A DNA stretch of 14,569 bases from Natronohydrobacter sp. (GCA_007116445.1 SKIM01000241.1:1-14569); one strand, 5' to 3'; shown: positions 1 through 7,179, counted from the first letter of the stretch. Notes: generated from the letters alone by a model not told the origin. A program made the numbers and translations.

Positions 1-431
1 CCGAAATCGTCATAGATGTCGTCCCAAAGCTCCTGCCCACCAAGATAGCGCATCCATGCCGCCAGCTCGCGCGAGGTCATGCCGAAAGGCACCCCGGTGA
101 AGAAGCCCAGCCCCTGCGATTTGTTCATCCAGTAATAGGCGGCCCCGTGGCTCATTTCGGCCGAGCCGTCGATCACGGCGTCAAGTGATTGCAGCGCTGG
201 TACCATTTCGCCGGCAGCGAAGACTTCGATTGTCAGCGCGCCGTCAGCTGCGGCATTGATCCGGTCAGCCACGCGCTGTGCGCCAGTGCCAAGACCCGGA
301 AAATTGCGTGGCCATGTGGTCACCATGCGCCAAGTGATACGGCCCTGCGCGACTGCAGGCGCCGCCAATGTCGAGGCAGCGGCGGCAGTGCCCCCCAGTG
401 CCGAGGTTCTCAGAAATGAACGACGATCCAT
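1..431 (-). CDS. TRAP transporter substrate-binding protein, TakP/DctP-like (3' end outside window)
   Basis: About 143 N-terminal residues are visible; the rest lies off the left edge. This is the periplasmic binding component of a TRAP transporter, which delivers an organic acid (2-oxoacids in TakP) to DctQM membrane partners not seen here. The N-terminus MDRRSFLRTS is a twin-arginine motif followed by an Ala-rich hydrophobic stretch and a likely cleavage after APAVA (about residue 28), so Tat export is inferred. The mature part (ITWRMVTTWPRNFP, then EVFAAGEMVPALQSLDAV near residue 75 and AAYYW near residue 99) resembles Rhodobacter TakP-type proteins from memory. The ATG at 431 has a strong GGGAGGA ribosome binding site 5 bases upstream. 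A terminator lies between it and nadD, so it is probably transcribed separately. The substrate cannot be read from the fragment. Confidence 0.85.
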   Translation of the reverse strand, partial: MDRRSFLRTSALGGTAAAASTLAAPAVAQGRITWRMVTTWPRNFPGLGTGAQRVADRINAAADGALTIEVFAAGEMVPALQSLDAVIDGSAEMSHGAAYYWMNKSQGLGFFTGVPFGMTSRELAAWMRYLGGQELWDDIYDDF

Positions 432-482
432 CAAGTCCTCCCATTTTTTTGTTCTGGCCCGCCGGTACGACGTGCCTTCGTT

Positions 483-508
483 AAAAACCACAGAACGCCG
501 GTTCTGTG
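483..508 (-). terminator. Rho-independent terminator between nadD and the TRAP gene
   Basis: Read on the minus strand there is a perfect 8-bp stem, CACAGAAC/GTTCTGTG, with a CGGC loop, then one G and a run of five T (483-487). It lies about 60 bases after the nadD stop and about 50 bases before the TRAP start. It most simply ends nadD transcription. If a promoter lies upstream of it, it could instead be a leader attenuator for the TRAP gene. Confidence 0.7.
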
Positions 509-570
509 AATATCTTTCTGAACCAGATGCGTGAACATTTGTTTGACAAGACTGCAGCGCCGGGATGGCC

Positions 571-1188
571 TCAGCGCACCTGCCAGTCGCCCTGCGCGCG
601 CAGGCGCGTTGAGGAAATATCGCGCATTGGCAGCATCACGAAGCTCCATGCCGGGGCGCGGCGTCCGGCCAGTGTTGCGGCTTGCCTGTCAGGGACACGC
701 GCAGCCGCAAAGCTGCGCGCGGCCACCGAAGCCAATGCCCCGCGCTGTTGGCCGGGCCTGGCCATGACCGCAACAGGCAGACTGTTCATGATCGCGCGCC
801 AGTTCTCCCAGTGATGAAACCCCGCCAGATTGTCTGCCCCCATGATCCATACGAAATCACGATGCGGATAAAGCTGAAGGAGTGCACTTACTGTATCGGC
901 GCTGAATCTGGTTCCAAGCTGCGCCTCGATCTGCGTCAGCCGGACACGCGGATGACACATCACTGCGCGCGCGCGCTGAAGTCTTGTATCCAGCGGCGCC
1001 GGACCCTGCGCCTTGAGAGGATTTCCCGGTGTCACCAACCACCAGATCTGATCGAGTCGCAAACGCATGAGCGCCTGACGGGTGACATGCACATGGCCTG
1101 CATGCGCAGGGTCGAAAGAGCCGCCGAAAAGCCCGACACGCGCACCTTTTGGGGCTGCGGGCATGGTGTGGCGCGGCAGGACAGGCAT
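571..1188 (-). CDS. nadD: Nicotinate-nucleotide adenylyltransferase
   Basis: Cytoplasmic enzyme that transfers AMP from ATP to nicotinate mononucleotide to give deamido-NAD in NAD synthesis. The nucleotidyltransferase signature GGSFDPAHAGH is at residues 22-32, GADNLAGFHHW is mid-protein, and the second nucleotide-binding motif ISSTRLR is near the end (191-197). The length of 205 residues fits the family. The open frame extends upstream to 1329 but would run through the tRNA-His gene, so the ATG at 1188 was chosen. It leaves about 17 residues before the VGLFGGSF strand, as in relatives, and has an AAAGG sequence about 10 bases upstream. That AAAGG can pair with CCTTT just before the ATG. The next ATG (1164) has no ribosome binding site. 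The gene lies downstream of tRNA-His on the same strand with no terminator seen between them, so co-transcription is possible. The usual partner genes rsfS and rlmH are not adjacent. Confidence 0.93.
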   Translation of the reverse strand: MPVLPRHTMPAAPKGARVGLFGGSFDPAHAGHVHVTRQALMRLRLDQIWWLVTPGNPLKAQGPAPLDTRLQRARAVMCHPRVRLTQIEAQLGTRFSADTVSALLQLYPHRDFVWIMGADNLAGFHHWENWRAIMNSLPVAVMARPGQQRGALASVAARSFAAARVPDRQAATLAGRRAPAWSFVMLPMRDISSTRLRAQGDWQVR

Positions 1189-1189
1189 G

Positions 1190-1203
1190 AAAGGCAGACC
1201 TTT
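1190..1203 (-). promoter_or_regulatory. Small hairpin over the nadD ribosome binding site
   Basis: On the minus strand, AAAGG-TCTG-CCTTT forms a perfect 5-bp stem with a 4-base loop ending one base before the nadD ATG. The 5' arm is the only Shine-Dalgarno-like sequence for this start. It could partly mask the ribosome binding site. The stem is short and may be chance. Confidence 0.25.
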
Positions 1204-1267
1204 TGGCAATGCAATCACAGCGTTACGCGGGTGCGTCACGCTTGGCAAGGCTCTCTCTTTCGAAGAA

Positions 1268-1344
1268 TGGTACCGCCTGCCCGGCTCGAACGGGCGACCT
1301 CTGGATCCACAATCCAGCGCTCTAACCAACTGAGCTAAGGCGGC
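1268..1344 (-). tRNA. tRNA-His (anticodon GTG)
   Basis: On the minus strand the 77 bases fold as a full cloverleaf. The acceptor is GCCGCCT/AGGCGGT, the D arm begins GCTCAGTTGG, the anticodon arm is CTGGA-TTGTGGA-TCCAG with anticodon GTG, and the T arm is GCCCG-TTCGAGC-CGGGC. The 3' CCA is encoded. Pair 1-72 is G·U, base 73 is A, and the preceding genomic base is T, so the canonical G-1:C73 identity pair of most tRNA-His is absent. This is the unusual form known from many alphaproteobacteria, whose HisRS reads U72/A73 instead. The tRNA sits directly upstream of nadD on the same strand. Confidence 0.96.
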
Positions 1345-1353
1345 ACTGGGGGC

Positions 1354-1382
1354 GATTTAACGCTGCTCCGACACGAATGCAA
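1354..1382 (-). promoter_or_regulatory. Candidate promoter of tRNA-His
   Basis: On the minus strand TTGCAT (1377-1382) and TAAATC (1354-1359) are 17 bases apart, and the predicted start falls a few bases before the mature tRNA 5' end. Each box matches only 3 of 6 consensus bases, so the call rests mainly on position and spacing. Confidence 0.25.
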
Positions 1383-1455
1383 TAGGGCGCAGACTTGAAA
1401 CTCACGCACAGACACCGTAACGCAGCGCAGGCTTCTTCAGGACAGGATCAGAACC

Positions 1456-1665
1456 ATGGGGATCAATTCCGAGAACGACATTTCGGCCAATCTGCAAATC
1501 GGGCCGACAACATTGGGCATGGTGCGCATCTACCTGGCTGGAGATGGTATCGACCTGCCGTTGGATTTCGACCCCGATGAGGCCGAGGAAATCGCCGAGG
1601 AATTACGCGCAGCCGCACAGGCTGCGCGCAAATTGGCCCAATCAGGCAAGGACAAGAAACGCTGA
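1456..1665 (+). CDS. Small acidic protein, DUF6324-like, function unknown
   Basis: A 69-residue protein and the only plus-strand gene in the window. The N-terminal half (MGINSENDISANLQIGPT, then GMVRIYLAGDGIDLPLDF) looks like a small beta unit. The C-terminal half is a charged helix (DEAEEIAEELRAAAQAARKL) ending in a Lys/Arg-rich tail. I recall this pattern as the Rhodobacterales family DUF6324, which has no assigned function; the family name is from memory. AGGA-type sequences lie 10-18 bases upstream of the ATG. There is no signal peptide or membrane segment, so it is probably cytoplasmic. It is divergent from tRNA-His and convergent with the lipoprotein gene, hence likely monocistronic. 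Conserved wording of the N-terminus and a clear start argue against a chance frame. Confidence 0.75.
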   Translation: MGINSENDISANLQIGPTTLGMVRIYLAGDGIDLPLDFDPDEAEEIAEELRAAAQAARKLAQSGKDKKR

Positions 1666-1708
1666 GATCAGGTCAGCCCTGGCCCGGTCCCCAATCCCCG
1701 GTTCCCAG

Positions 1709-2107
1709 TCAGATCAGCATGATCCGCGCAAGTCGCGTGTCTTCGACATAATTGCAGCGCACTTCAATTTCCGCACCCGAGCGGCGCACACGCAACATCA
1801 CGTCGCGCGCGGCTTCCCCACTGGCGCCGGTTACGCTGCGTGATCCGACGACATCCACCACATCGAGCCCGCGTTCGCGACCGGCCGCCACACAAGCCTG
1901 CTCGGCGCCTGACGCTCCGGCGCCCGGCAGAGCGGTTGTGGTCAGTGCTTCGTCGGCAGAAGGAAGCTGAACCGAAGGTGCAGGGGCGGTCGGCATGGGT
2001 CTTGGTGCCTGTGCGAGGGGCGACAGGGTGCAGGCTGACAAAAACAGAACCGACGCAAGCGCCAACCCGCTCCGCTGAAGCGCGACTTGTCCCGATGCAT
2101 GGGTCAT
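1709..2107 (-). CDS. Small hypothetical lipoprotein downstream of recN
   Basis: A 132-residue predicted lipoprotein. The signal peptide runs to the lipobox LSAC with the acylated Cys at residue 26. A Pro/Ala-rich linker (about 30-50) leads to a compact domain (about 68-132) with two further cysteines (72 and 118), which could form a disulfide in the periplasm. The tail holds the pattern DVMLRVRRSG...EVRCNYV. No named domain is recognised; I recall similar uncharacterised proteins in Rhodobacterales. The frame opens further upstream at 2152, overlapping the recN end, but the ATG at 2107 has a strong AGAGGAGAA ribosome binding site and gives a normal signal peptide. It follows recN by 41 bases and probably ends that transcription unit. 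Confidence 0.75.
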   Translation of the reverse strand: MTHASGQVALQRSGLALASVLFLSACTLSPLAQAPRPMPTAPAPSVQLPSADEALTTTALPGAGASGAEQACVAAGRERGLDVVDVVGSRSVTGASGEAARDVMLRVRRSGAEIEVRCNYVEDTRLARIMLI

Positions 2108-2148
2108 GGATGTTCTCCTCTCAAGATGACCCGTTGAGGGCCAGGTTT

Positions 2149-3831
2149 TCACGCAGTCGGCAATGCGGCGGCGAGACCCGCACGCGCCGCAAGCAAGTCG
2201 CGCGCCGCCGCACGCGCAGTGTCGGTAATCGTATCACCCGAGATCATTCTTGCAATCTCTTCAATGCGCTGATCGGCGGAAAGCGGCACAACCCGCGACA
2301 GCGTCATGTCCTGCCGGGTCTCTTTCGACACGCGCCAGTGATGCTCGCCCAGAGCAGCCACTTGCGGGGAATGGGTCACGACCAGAACCTGCGCGCCTGT
2401 GGCCAGGGCATGCAGACGGCGCCCCACGGCATCGGCCGTAGCGCCCCCAACCCCGCGATCGATCTCGTCGAAAATCATGGTCACGCCGGTCGTGCTGCGT
2501 GACAGGCAGACCTTGAGCGCCAGCAGAAACCGCGACAGTTCTCCCCCTGACGCGATGCGCGACAAAGGCCCGGACGGTGCGCCGGGATTGGTCGCAACTT
2601 CGAAACTCACCGTCTCCGTGCCCTCAGGGCCGGAATCGGACGGGGCGATCACGGTCCGAAACACGGCCCGCTCCATCTTCAGAGGCGCCAACTCCTGCGC
2701 CATCTCGGCATCGAGACGCCCGCCTGCGGCCTCTCGCGCTGCGCGGAGCGCAATCGCTGCGGCGTCATATCCCGCCCGCGCCTGCGCCTCGGCCCGCGCA
2801 AGGTCCACCAATGCCCGCGCGCCATTGTCCAGCCGCTCCAGCCTGTCGCGCAACTCCTGCGCCAAAGCCGCAAGGTCATCGGGAAGAACGCCGTGCTTGC
2901 GCGCCAGCCCGCGCAGCGCGAAAAGCCGGTCTTCGACCGCTTCCAGCTCACCCGGTGCGATATTCAGCGTTTCGGCCGCTGCCTCCACGCCTTGCTGCGC
3001 CTCGCCCAGCGCATCAAGCGCGCGGCCCAGCGCCTCAAGTGGCGCATCAAGCGCGCCCTCGAACCCGTCCGCGGCCCCTTCCAGCCAGCGAACTGCGTCG
3101 ATCAAAAGACGCTCCGCGCCATCCTCAGAAAGGGCCGCATGCGCTCGGGCGACATCTGCGCGCAGCCGCTCGGCGGCTTGCATGCGTCTGCGCCGTGCAT
3201 CCAGCGCGTCTTCCTCGCCCGGCTCCGGCGCGAGCGCGTCAAGCTCTGCGACAGCGTGGCGCAGAAACTCTTCTTCCGCGCGCATCGCGTCGAGCCGCGC
3301 AATTTCTTCGGCATGGGCTTTCTCGGCCTGCCGCAGCCCGCGCCATGCCGCACGCGTCTGCGCCGCCAACACGTCATCGACGCCATAGGCATCCAGCAAG
3401 AGCCTGTGGCCGCGCGGGTTCAGCAGCCCGCGATCATCCTGCTGGCCATGCAACTCGACCAGAACCTCAGACAGCGCCCGCAGCAATTCACCTGTCGCAC
3501 GGCGGTCATTGACGTAAGCTGTCTTGCGTCCGTCGCGCGTGTTCACGCGACGCAGCAAGAGCGTAGCGGTGGGCGTGTAGCCGGCGTCCTGCAGCACGGC
3601 CTGCGCAGGATGATCAGGGCCCAGCGCGAATTCGGCGATCACCTCGCCCTGTTCTGCACCCTGGCGCACCAGATCGGCCCGTCCGCGCCAGCCCAGCACG
3701 AAGCCCAAGGAATCGAGCAGGATCGACTTACCGGCACCAGTTTCGCCTGTGAGCACGTTCAGACCTGGCTGGAAACGCAACTCCAGCCGGTCGATGATCA
3801 GCACATCGCGAATATCCAGCGACAAAATCAT
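2149..3831 (-). CDS. recN: DNA repair protein RecN
   Basis: SMC-like ATPase of the cytoplasm that acts on DNA ends in recombinational double-strand-break repair. The 560 residues match the family length. Walker A GETGAGKS is at 29-36, the conserved block HGQQDDRGLLNP at 128-139, and an Ala/Glu/Arg-rich coiled coil at about 155-385. The ABC signature SGGELSR follows at 428-434, Walker B TMIFDEID at 451-458, and the His switch VTHSPQ at 485-490. All catalytic motifs are intact. The ATG at 3831 is preceded by a GGGGGTAGG ribosome binding site. It lies 32 bases after bamD and is followed by the lipoprotein gene, so a bamD-recN-lipoprotein unit is likely. No LexA site could be assigned with confidence. 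Confidence 0.96.
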   Translation of the reverse strand: MILSLDIRDVLIIDRLELRFQPGLNVLTGETGAGKSILLDSLGFVLGWRGRADLVRQGAEQGEVIAEFALGPDHPAQAVLQDAGYTPTATLLLRRVNTRDGRKTAYVNDRRATGELLRALSEVLVELHGQQDDRGLLNPRGHRLLLDAYGVDDVLAAQTRAAWRGLRQAEKAHAEEIARLDAMRAEEEFLRHAVAELDALAPEPGEEDALDARRRRMQAAERLRADVARAHAALSEDGAERLLIDAVRWLEGAADGFEGALDAPLEALGRALDALGEAQQGVEAAAETLNIAPGELEAVEDRLFALRGLARKHGVLPDDLAALAQELRDRLERLDNGARALVDLARAEAQARAGYDAAAIALRAAREAAGGRLDAEMAQELAPLKMERAVFRTVIAPSDSGPEGTETVSFEVATNPGAPSGPLSRIASGGELSRFLLALKVCLSRSTTGVTMIFDEIDRGVGGATADAVGRRLHALATGAQVLVVTHSPQVAALGEHHWRVSKETRQDMTLSRVVPLSADQRIEEIARMISGDTITDTARAAARDLLAARAGLAAALPTA

Positions 3832-3863
3832 GGCGCACCTACCCCCGTGGCGCGCGGCGGGGT

Positions 3864-4706
3864 CTAGATCCAGTCACCGCGCAGCGCCTGACGATAGATG
3901 GTACGCAGCCAGCCTTCGCCGCGCGCCTCCGGCTCCAGCCCCTGTCCACCCAGCAAGCGGAAACTGTCCTGATAGAACGGGTTGGCTTCGAAATTATAGC
4001 CGAGGATCGCCGCCGCTGTCTGAGCTTCATCGCGCAAGCCAAGCGACAGATAGGCCTCGACCAGCCTGTGCAGGGCCTCGGGTGTGTGCGTCGATGTCTG
4101 GAAGTCTTCCACGACCACACGGAAGCGGTTGATCGCTGCATTATGGTTGCCCCGCCCGAGATAAAACCGCCCGATTTCCATTTCCTTCGCGGCCAGATGG
4201 TCAAAGGCCAGTTCGAATTTCAAAATGGCAGAGCGCGCGTAATCACTGTCGGGATATTCTTCGATCAGGCGGCGCAGATGCTGGAGCGCCTGAAAGGTCA
4301 CGCCCTGATCGCGTCCGACCTCATCGACCTGATCGTAGAAAGACAGCGCCAGCAGATAGGCGGCATAGGGCGCGTCCTCGTCATTGGGATACATGTCAAG
4401 AAACCGCTGCGCAGCGGCACGGCTTTCGTCAAAATCTCGCGCACGGTGATGCGCGAAGGCCTGCATGATCAGCGCGCGGCGTGACCATTCGGTATAGGGA
4501 TAAAGCCGCTCGATGGCCTCGAAATAGCGCAAGGACCGCGAGGCGCGACGCGATGTTTCCAACTCGAACTCGCCCCGCTGAAAAATTTCTTCTGCAGAAA
4601 AATCTGCCAGCGACTCATCCGGGCCTGTGTTGCGATTGCAGGCCGAAAGGGCAAAAACCACTCCGGCCACAAGGCCGACCCCCCTGATCGCTGCCTTCGA
4701 CATCAT
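3864..4706 (-). CDS. bamD: Outer membrane assembly lipoprotein BamD
   Basis: Lipoprotein of the BAM complex, which folds beta-barrel proteins into the outer membrane. The signal peptide ends in a lipobox ALSAC with Cys23 as the lipidation site. The remainder is a chain of TPR-like helices: the family-typical start SAEEIFQRGEFEL near 37-49, then SLRYFEAIERLYPYTEWS (about 57-74), a middle repeat with LDMYPNDEDAPYAAYLLALSFYDQ, and LRRLIEEYPDSDYA. The length of 280 residues is normal. Two adjacent ATGs (4706 and 4703) are possible starts and the ribosome binding site is weak (GGGG about 10 bases upstream). It lies 98 bases after lpxC. That gap holds two small perfect inverted repeats (4739-4754 and 4766-4781) but no clear terminator. 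Confidence 0.94.
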   Translation of the reverse strand: MMSKAAIRGVGLVAGVVFALSACNRNTGPDESLADFSAEEIFQRGEFELETSRRASRSLRYFEAIERLYPYTEWSRRALIMQAFAHHRARDFDESRAAAQRFLDMYPNDEDAPYAAYLLALSFYDQVDEVGRDQGVTFQALQHLRRLIEEYPDSDYARSAILKFELAFDHLAAKEMEIGRFYLGRGNHNAAINRFRVVVEDFQTSTHTPEALHRLVEAYLSLGLRDEAQTAAAILGYNFEANPFYQDSFRLLGGQGLEPEARGEGWLRTIYRQALRGDWI

Positions 4707-4738
4707 TTGCTGCTACCCCATCGCCTTCTTGATTGTCC

Positions 4739-4781
4739 TTCTGTTAGCACAGAAAGAAACCGGGCGCAAAACGCCTTTTGC
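4739..4781. other. Two small inverted repeats between lpxC and bamD
   Basis: TTCTGT-TAGC-ACAGAA (4739-4754) and GCAAAA-CGCC-TTTTGC (4766-4781) are perfect 6-bp inverted repeats with 4-base spacers in the 98-base gap. The second lies 24-39 bases after the lpxC stop and could be a weak terminator on the minus strand, but no T run follows it outside the stem. The role is unknown and either could be chance. Confidence 0.3.
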
Positions 4782-4804
4782 CTCTGCCAGAAGCGCCTGC
4801 AGGT

Positions 4805-5725
4805 TCAGGCCGAGAGCGGCAAATCTGTCAAGGACAGCCCTGCACCCGGAAGGCGCCTGCCCTGACTGCCGCGCAACGTCACGATCTCATAAGCCTCGGG
4901 CGTCGCGAAGAGTTTTTGCAACAGCCGACCCGTCAGCGCATGGCCCGCGCGGACACCCTCATAGCGTGCGATCATCGGCAGACCCGCAACATAGAGATCG
5001 CCCATTGCGTCGAGCATCTTGTGGCGGACCGGCTCATCAGCACGGCGCAGCCCGCCCGGTGTCAGCACGCGGCCCTCTTCAAAGACCACGGCATTGTCGA
5101 GCGTTCCACCAAGCGCCAGCCCCGCCGCCTGCATCTGTTCGACATCGCGACGCAGACAGAATGTCCGACAATCGCTCAACTCGCGCAAGAATGCGCCGTT
5201 GGTCATGACCAGACGCTCTTTCTGATGCCCGATCGCCGGTTCGCTGAAATCGATCTCGAACGCGAGTTCGAGCTGCCGCGCAGGCAACAGGGTCGCGCTG
5301 GCCCCGTCGCGGACAACAGTCACCGGCTGGCGAACACGCAACACGCGCAGAGGCGCTTTCTGCTCGGCCACACCCGCAGCCAGAATCTTGCGCACGAAAG
5401 GCGCGGAGCTGCCGTCAAGGATCGGGACTTCTTCGCTGTCGATCTCGACGATTGCATTGTGAACGCCACAGCCATGAAAAGCCGCCAGCAGATGTTCGAT
5501 TGTTGTCACACGGACGCCATGTTCATTGCGCAAGACTGTGCAGAGACTCGCTTCGACCCAGTTGCTCGGGGTGACCTTGATGTCGCGCGACCATGCCGGA
5601 CAATCGGTGCGACGAAACACCAGCCCCGTATCAACCGGGGCTGCAAACACCCGTAAACGCACGGGTTTTCCGCTATGAAGCCCCGTGCCCGAGATCGTCC
5701 AGTCTGTTCCAACTGTCTTTTGCAT
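4805..5725 (-). CDS. lpxC: UDP-3-O-acyl-N-acetylglucosamine deacetylase
   Basis: Zinc-dependent deacetylase for the committed step of lipid A synthesis. With the ATG at 5725 it is 306 residues, matching the family, and begins MQKTV then SGTGLHSG. Family active-site residues are visible: Glu77-His78 in TTIEHLLAA, the zinc ligands His235 and Asp239 in HKMLDAMGD, and His262 in AGHAL. The frame extends to an ATG at 5767, which would add 14 residues not typical of the family and has no ribosome binding site, so 5725 was preferred although its own site is modest. A candidate promoter lies at 5801-5830. The gene leads the lpxC-bamD-recN run. In many Rhodobacterales lpxC follows ftsZ; here hflX is upstream instead. 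Confidence 0.95.
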   Translation of the reverse strand: MQKTVGTDWTISGTGLHSGKPVRLRVFAAPVDTGLVFRRTDCPAWSRDIKVTPSNWVEASLCTVLRNEHGVRVTTIEHLLAAFHGCGVHNAIVEIDSEEVPILDGSSAPFVRKILAAGVAEQKAPLRVLRVRQPVTVVRDGASATLLPARQLELAFEIDFSEPAIGHQKERLVMTNGAFLRELSDCRTFCLRRDVEQMQAAGLALGGTLDNAVVFEEGRVLTPGGLRRADEPVRHKMLDAMGDLYVAGLPMIARYEGVRAGHALTGRLLQKLFATPEAYEIVTLRGSQGRRLPGAGLSLTDLPLSA

Positions 5726-5800
5726 CTGGTTTCCGATCCTGCTCTGGTCGTTTTTTGTTCCCTCCATAAAGGATGCGTGGGGAACATATGCAATTCACAG

Positions 5801-5830
5801 ATTATGTCCCAATGAAACACAATCTGCCAA
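5801..5830 (-). promoter_or_regulatory. Candidate sigma70-type promoter for lpxC
   Basis: On the minus strand TTGGCA (5825-5830) and CATAAT (5801-5806) each match 5 of 6 consensus bases and are 18 bases apart. They lie in the 141-base gap between the hflX stop and the lpxC start, in an AT-richer stretch, and would give a leader of about 70 bases. Confidence 0.5.
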
Positions 5831-5846
5831 ATCAGGCGGAAATTCA

Positions 5847-5860
5847 CGCATCACGATGCG
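5847..5860 (-). terminator. Weak hairpin after hflX
   Basis: CGCATC-AC-GATGCG is a perfect inverted repeat 6-20 bases past the hflX stop; a realistic fold is a 5-bp stem with a 4-base loop. On the minus strand it is followed by TGAATTTCC, a poor U-tract, so termination here would be weak. Confidence 0.25.
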
Positions 5861-5866
5861 GCCTTA

Positions 5867-7111
5867 TCAACGGGTAAGGGCCCGGAACTCCTGGCGTTGC
5901 CGGTCGGTCCAGTTCACCTGCAGCACCGCAGCATCGGCCTGCATTTCTTCATGCTCCACCACGCCCTGCGCATAAAGCCAGGCGCGCGCGCGGCCTGCGG
6001 CATGGGGCAAGTGGATCTCTTCCTGCGTGCGGTGATCATCGAGCCGCGCGGTCATCGCTGCAAAAAGCGCGTCCAGCCCCTGCCCCGTCACCGCAGATGT
6101 CAGAAAGACATCGGGCCGCGCGGCTGCGCGCTCGGCCAGCCCCGCCTGTTGCTCAGGTTCGAGCAGATCCGCCTTGTTCCACAGCTCGATCTGTGCGCGC
6201 GTCTCATCGACCCCCAGATCGGCCAGGATCTTGCGTACATCGCGCGCCTGCTCCTCAGTCTCGGGATGGGCGATGTCGCGCACATGCACAATCAGATCGG
6301 CTTCCAGCACTTCTTCGAGCGTGGCACGAAAGGCCGCGATAAGCTGGGTCGGCAGGTCCGAGATGAAACCCACCGTATCCGAAAGGATCACATCCTTGCC
6401 CGTCGGCAGGCAAACGGCGCGCATTGTGGGGTCAAGCGTCGCAAAAAGCATGTCTTTCGCCATGACATCCGCCCCGGTCAGACGGTTGAACAAGGTCGAT
6501 TTTCCGGCATTTGTGTAACCCACAAGCGCCACGACCGGAAATGGCACCTTGCGCCGCGCTGCGCGGTGCAATTCCCGCGTGCGGACCGTTTTCGACAATT
6601 GCCGGCGCAGACGCACCATCTGCATGTCGATCGCGCGGCGATCCGCTTCGATCTGCGTCTCGCCCGGACCGCCTACAAACCCCAGCCCGCCGCGTTGGCG
6701 CTCCAGATGGGTCCAGGCCCGCACCAACCGGGTGCGCTGATAGCTGAGCGCGGCAAGCTCCACCTGCAATACCCCTTCGCGGGTGCGCGCGCGATCTGCG
6801 AAAATCTCCAGGATCAGCCCGGTGCGGTCGAGAAGCTTCACCTTCCAGGCCCGTTCCAGATTGCGCTGTTGCACAGGCGTCACCGGCCCGTCGATCAGCA
6901 CCAACTCAATCCCTGCCGCCTCGATCAGCTGCCGCAGCTCTTCGGCCTTGCCAGTGCCAAACAACAGTCCGGGCAACGCCTTTGGCAGTCGCACGACAAG
7001 CCCGTCGACCAACTCCAGACCCGGCAAGGCCTGCGCAAGCGCCATGGCTTCGGCCAGCGCCAGAGCAGGGTCGCGGGGATGGGATTGGGATTTTATCTCT
7101 GGATGCAACAC
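5867..7111 (-). CDS. hflX: GTPase HflX (start uncertain, probably further upstream)
   Basis: Ribosome-associated GTPase of the OBG/HflX group, known to split stalled or heat-damaged ribosomes. Numbered from the GTG at 7111: glycine-rich signature RGGLGFVGGPGETQIEADRR at 140-159, G1 GYTNAGKST at 198-206, the TLDPT switch I region at 225-229, G3 DTVGF at 245-249 and NKAD at 312-315. The gene has no ATG start. The GTG at 7111 cuts into the conserved first strand (RALVLHPEIK) and has no ribosome binding site. The frame stays open back to 7187. A CTG at 7183-7181 overlaps the hfq stop as CTGA and is preceded by GAGGGTG at a good distance. Starting there adds 24 residues, for 438 in total. Placement next to hfq is conserved in proteobacteria. 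Confidence 0.92.
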   Translation of the reverse strand: MLHPEIKSQSHPRDPALALAEAMALAQALPGLELVDGLVVRLPKALPGLLFGTGKAEELRQLIEAAGIELVLIDGPVTPVQQRNLERAWKVKLLDRTGLILEIFADRARTREGVLQVELAALSYQRTRLVRAWTHLERQRGGLGFVGGPGETQIEADRRAIDMQMVRLRRQLSKTVRTRELHRAARRKVPFPVVALVGYTNAGKSTLFNRLTGADVMAKDMLFATLDPTMRAVCLPTGKDVILSDTVGFISDLPTQLIAAFRATLEEVLEADLIVHVRDIAHPETEEQARDVRKILADLGVDETRAQIELWNKADLLEPEQQAGLAERAAARPDVFLTSAVTGQGLDALFAAMTARLDDHRTQEEIHLPHAAGRARAWLYAQGVVEHEEMQADAAVLQVNWTDRQRQEFRALTR

Positions 7112-7179
7112 CAGCGCACGGATCGGGCCGGCGCGTGTCTCAGAACCGCCGCCCGCCGCAGATGAGCTCAGTTCGGGGG

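Noticed and set aside
1189..1329. Extension of the nadD frame upstream to 1329
   Set aside because: It would translate through the tRNA-His gene and add 47 residues not seen in the family. The ATG at 1188 fits better.
5897..7165. 422-codon plus-strand open frame opposite hflX, and similar 290-330-codon frames opposite recN, lpxC, trkA and ntrX
   Set aside because: Each mirrors a gene with intact family motifs. The products are rich in Arg, Pro, Ser and His without domain structure, typical of antisense frames in high-GC genomes.
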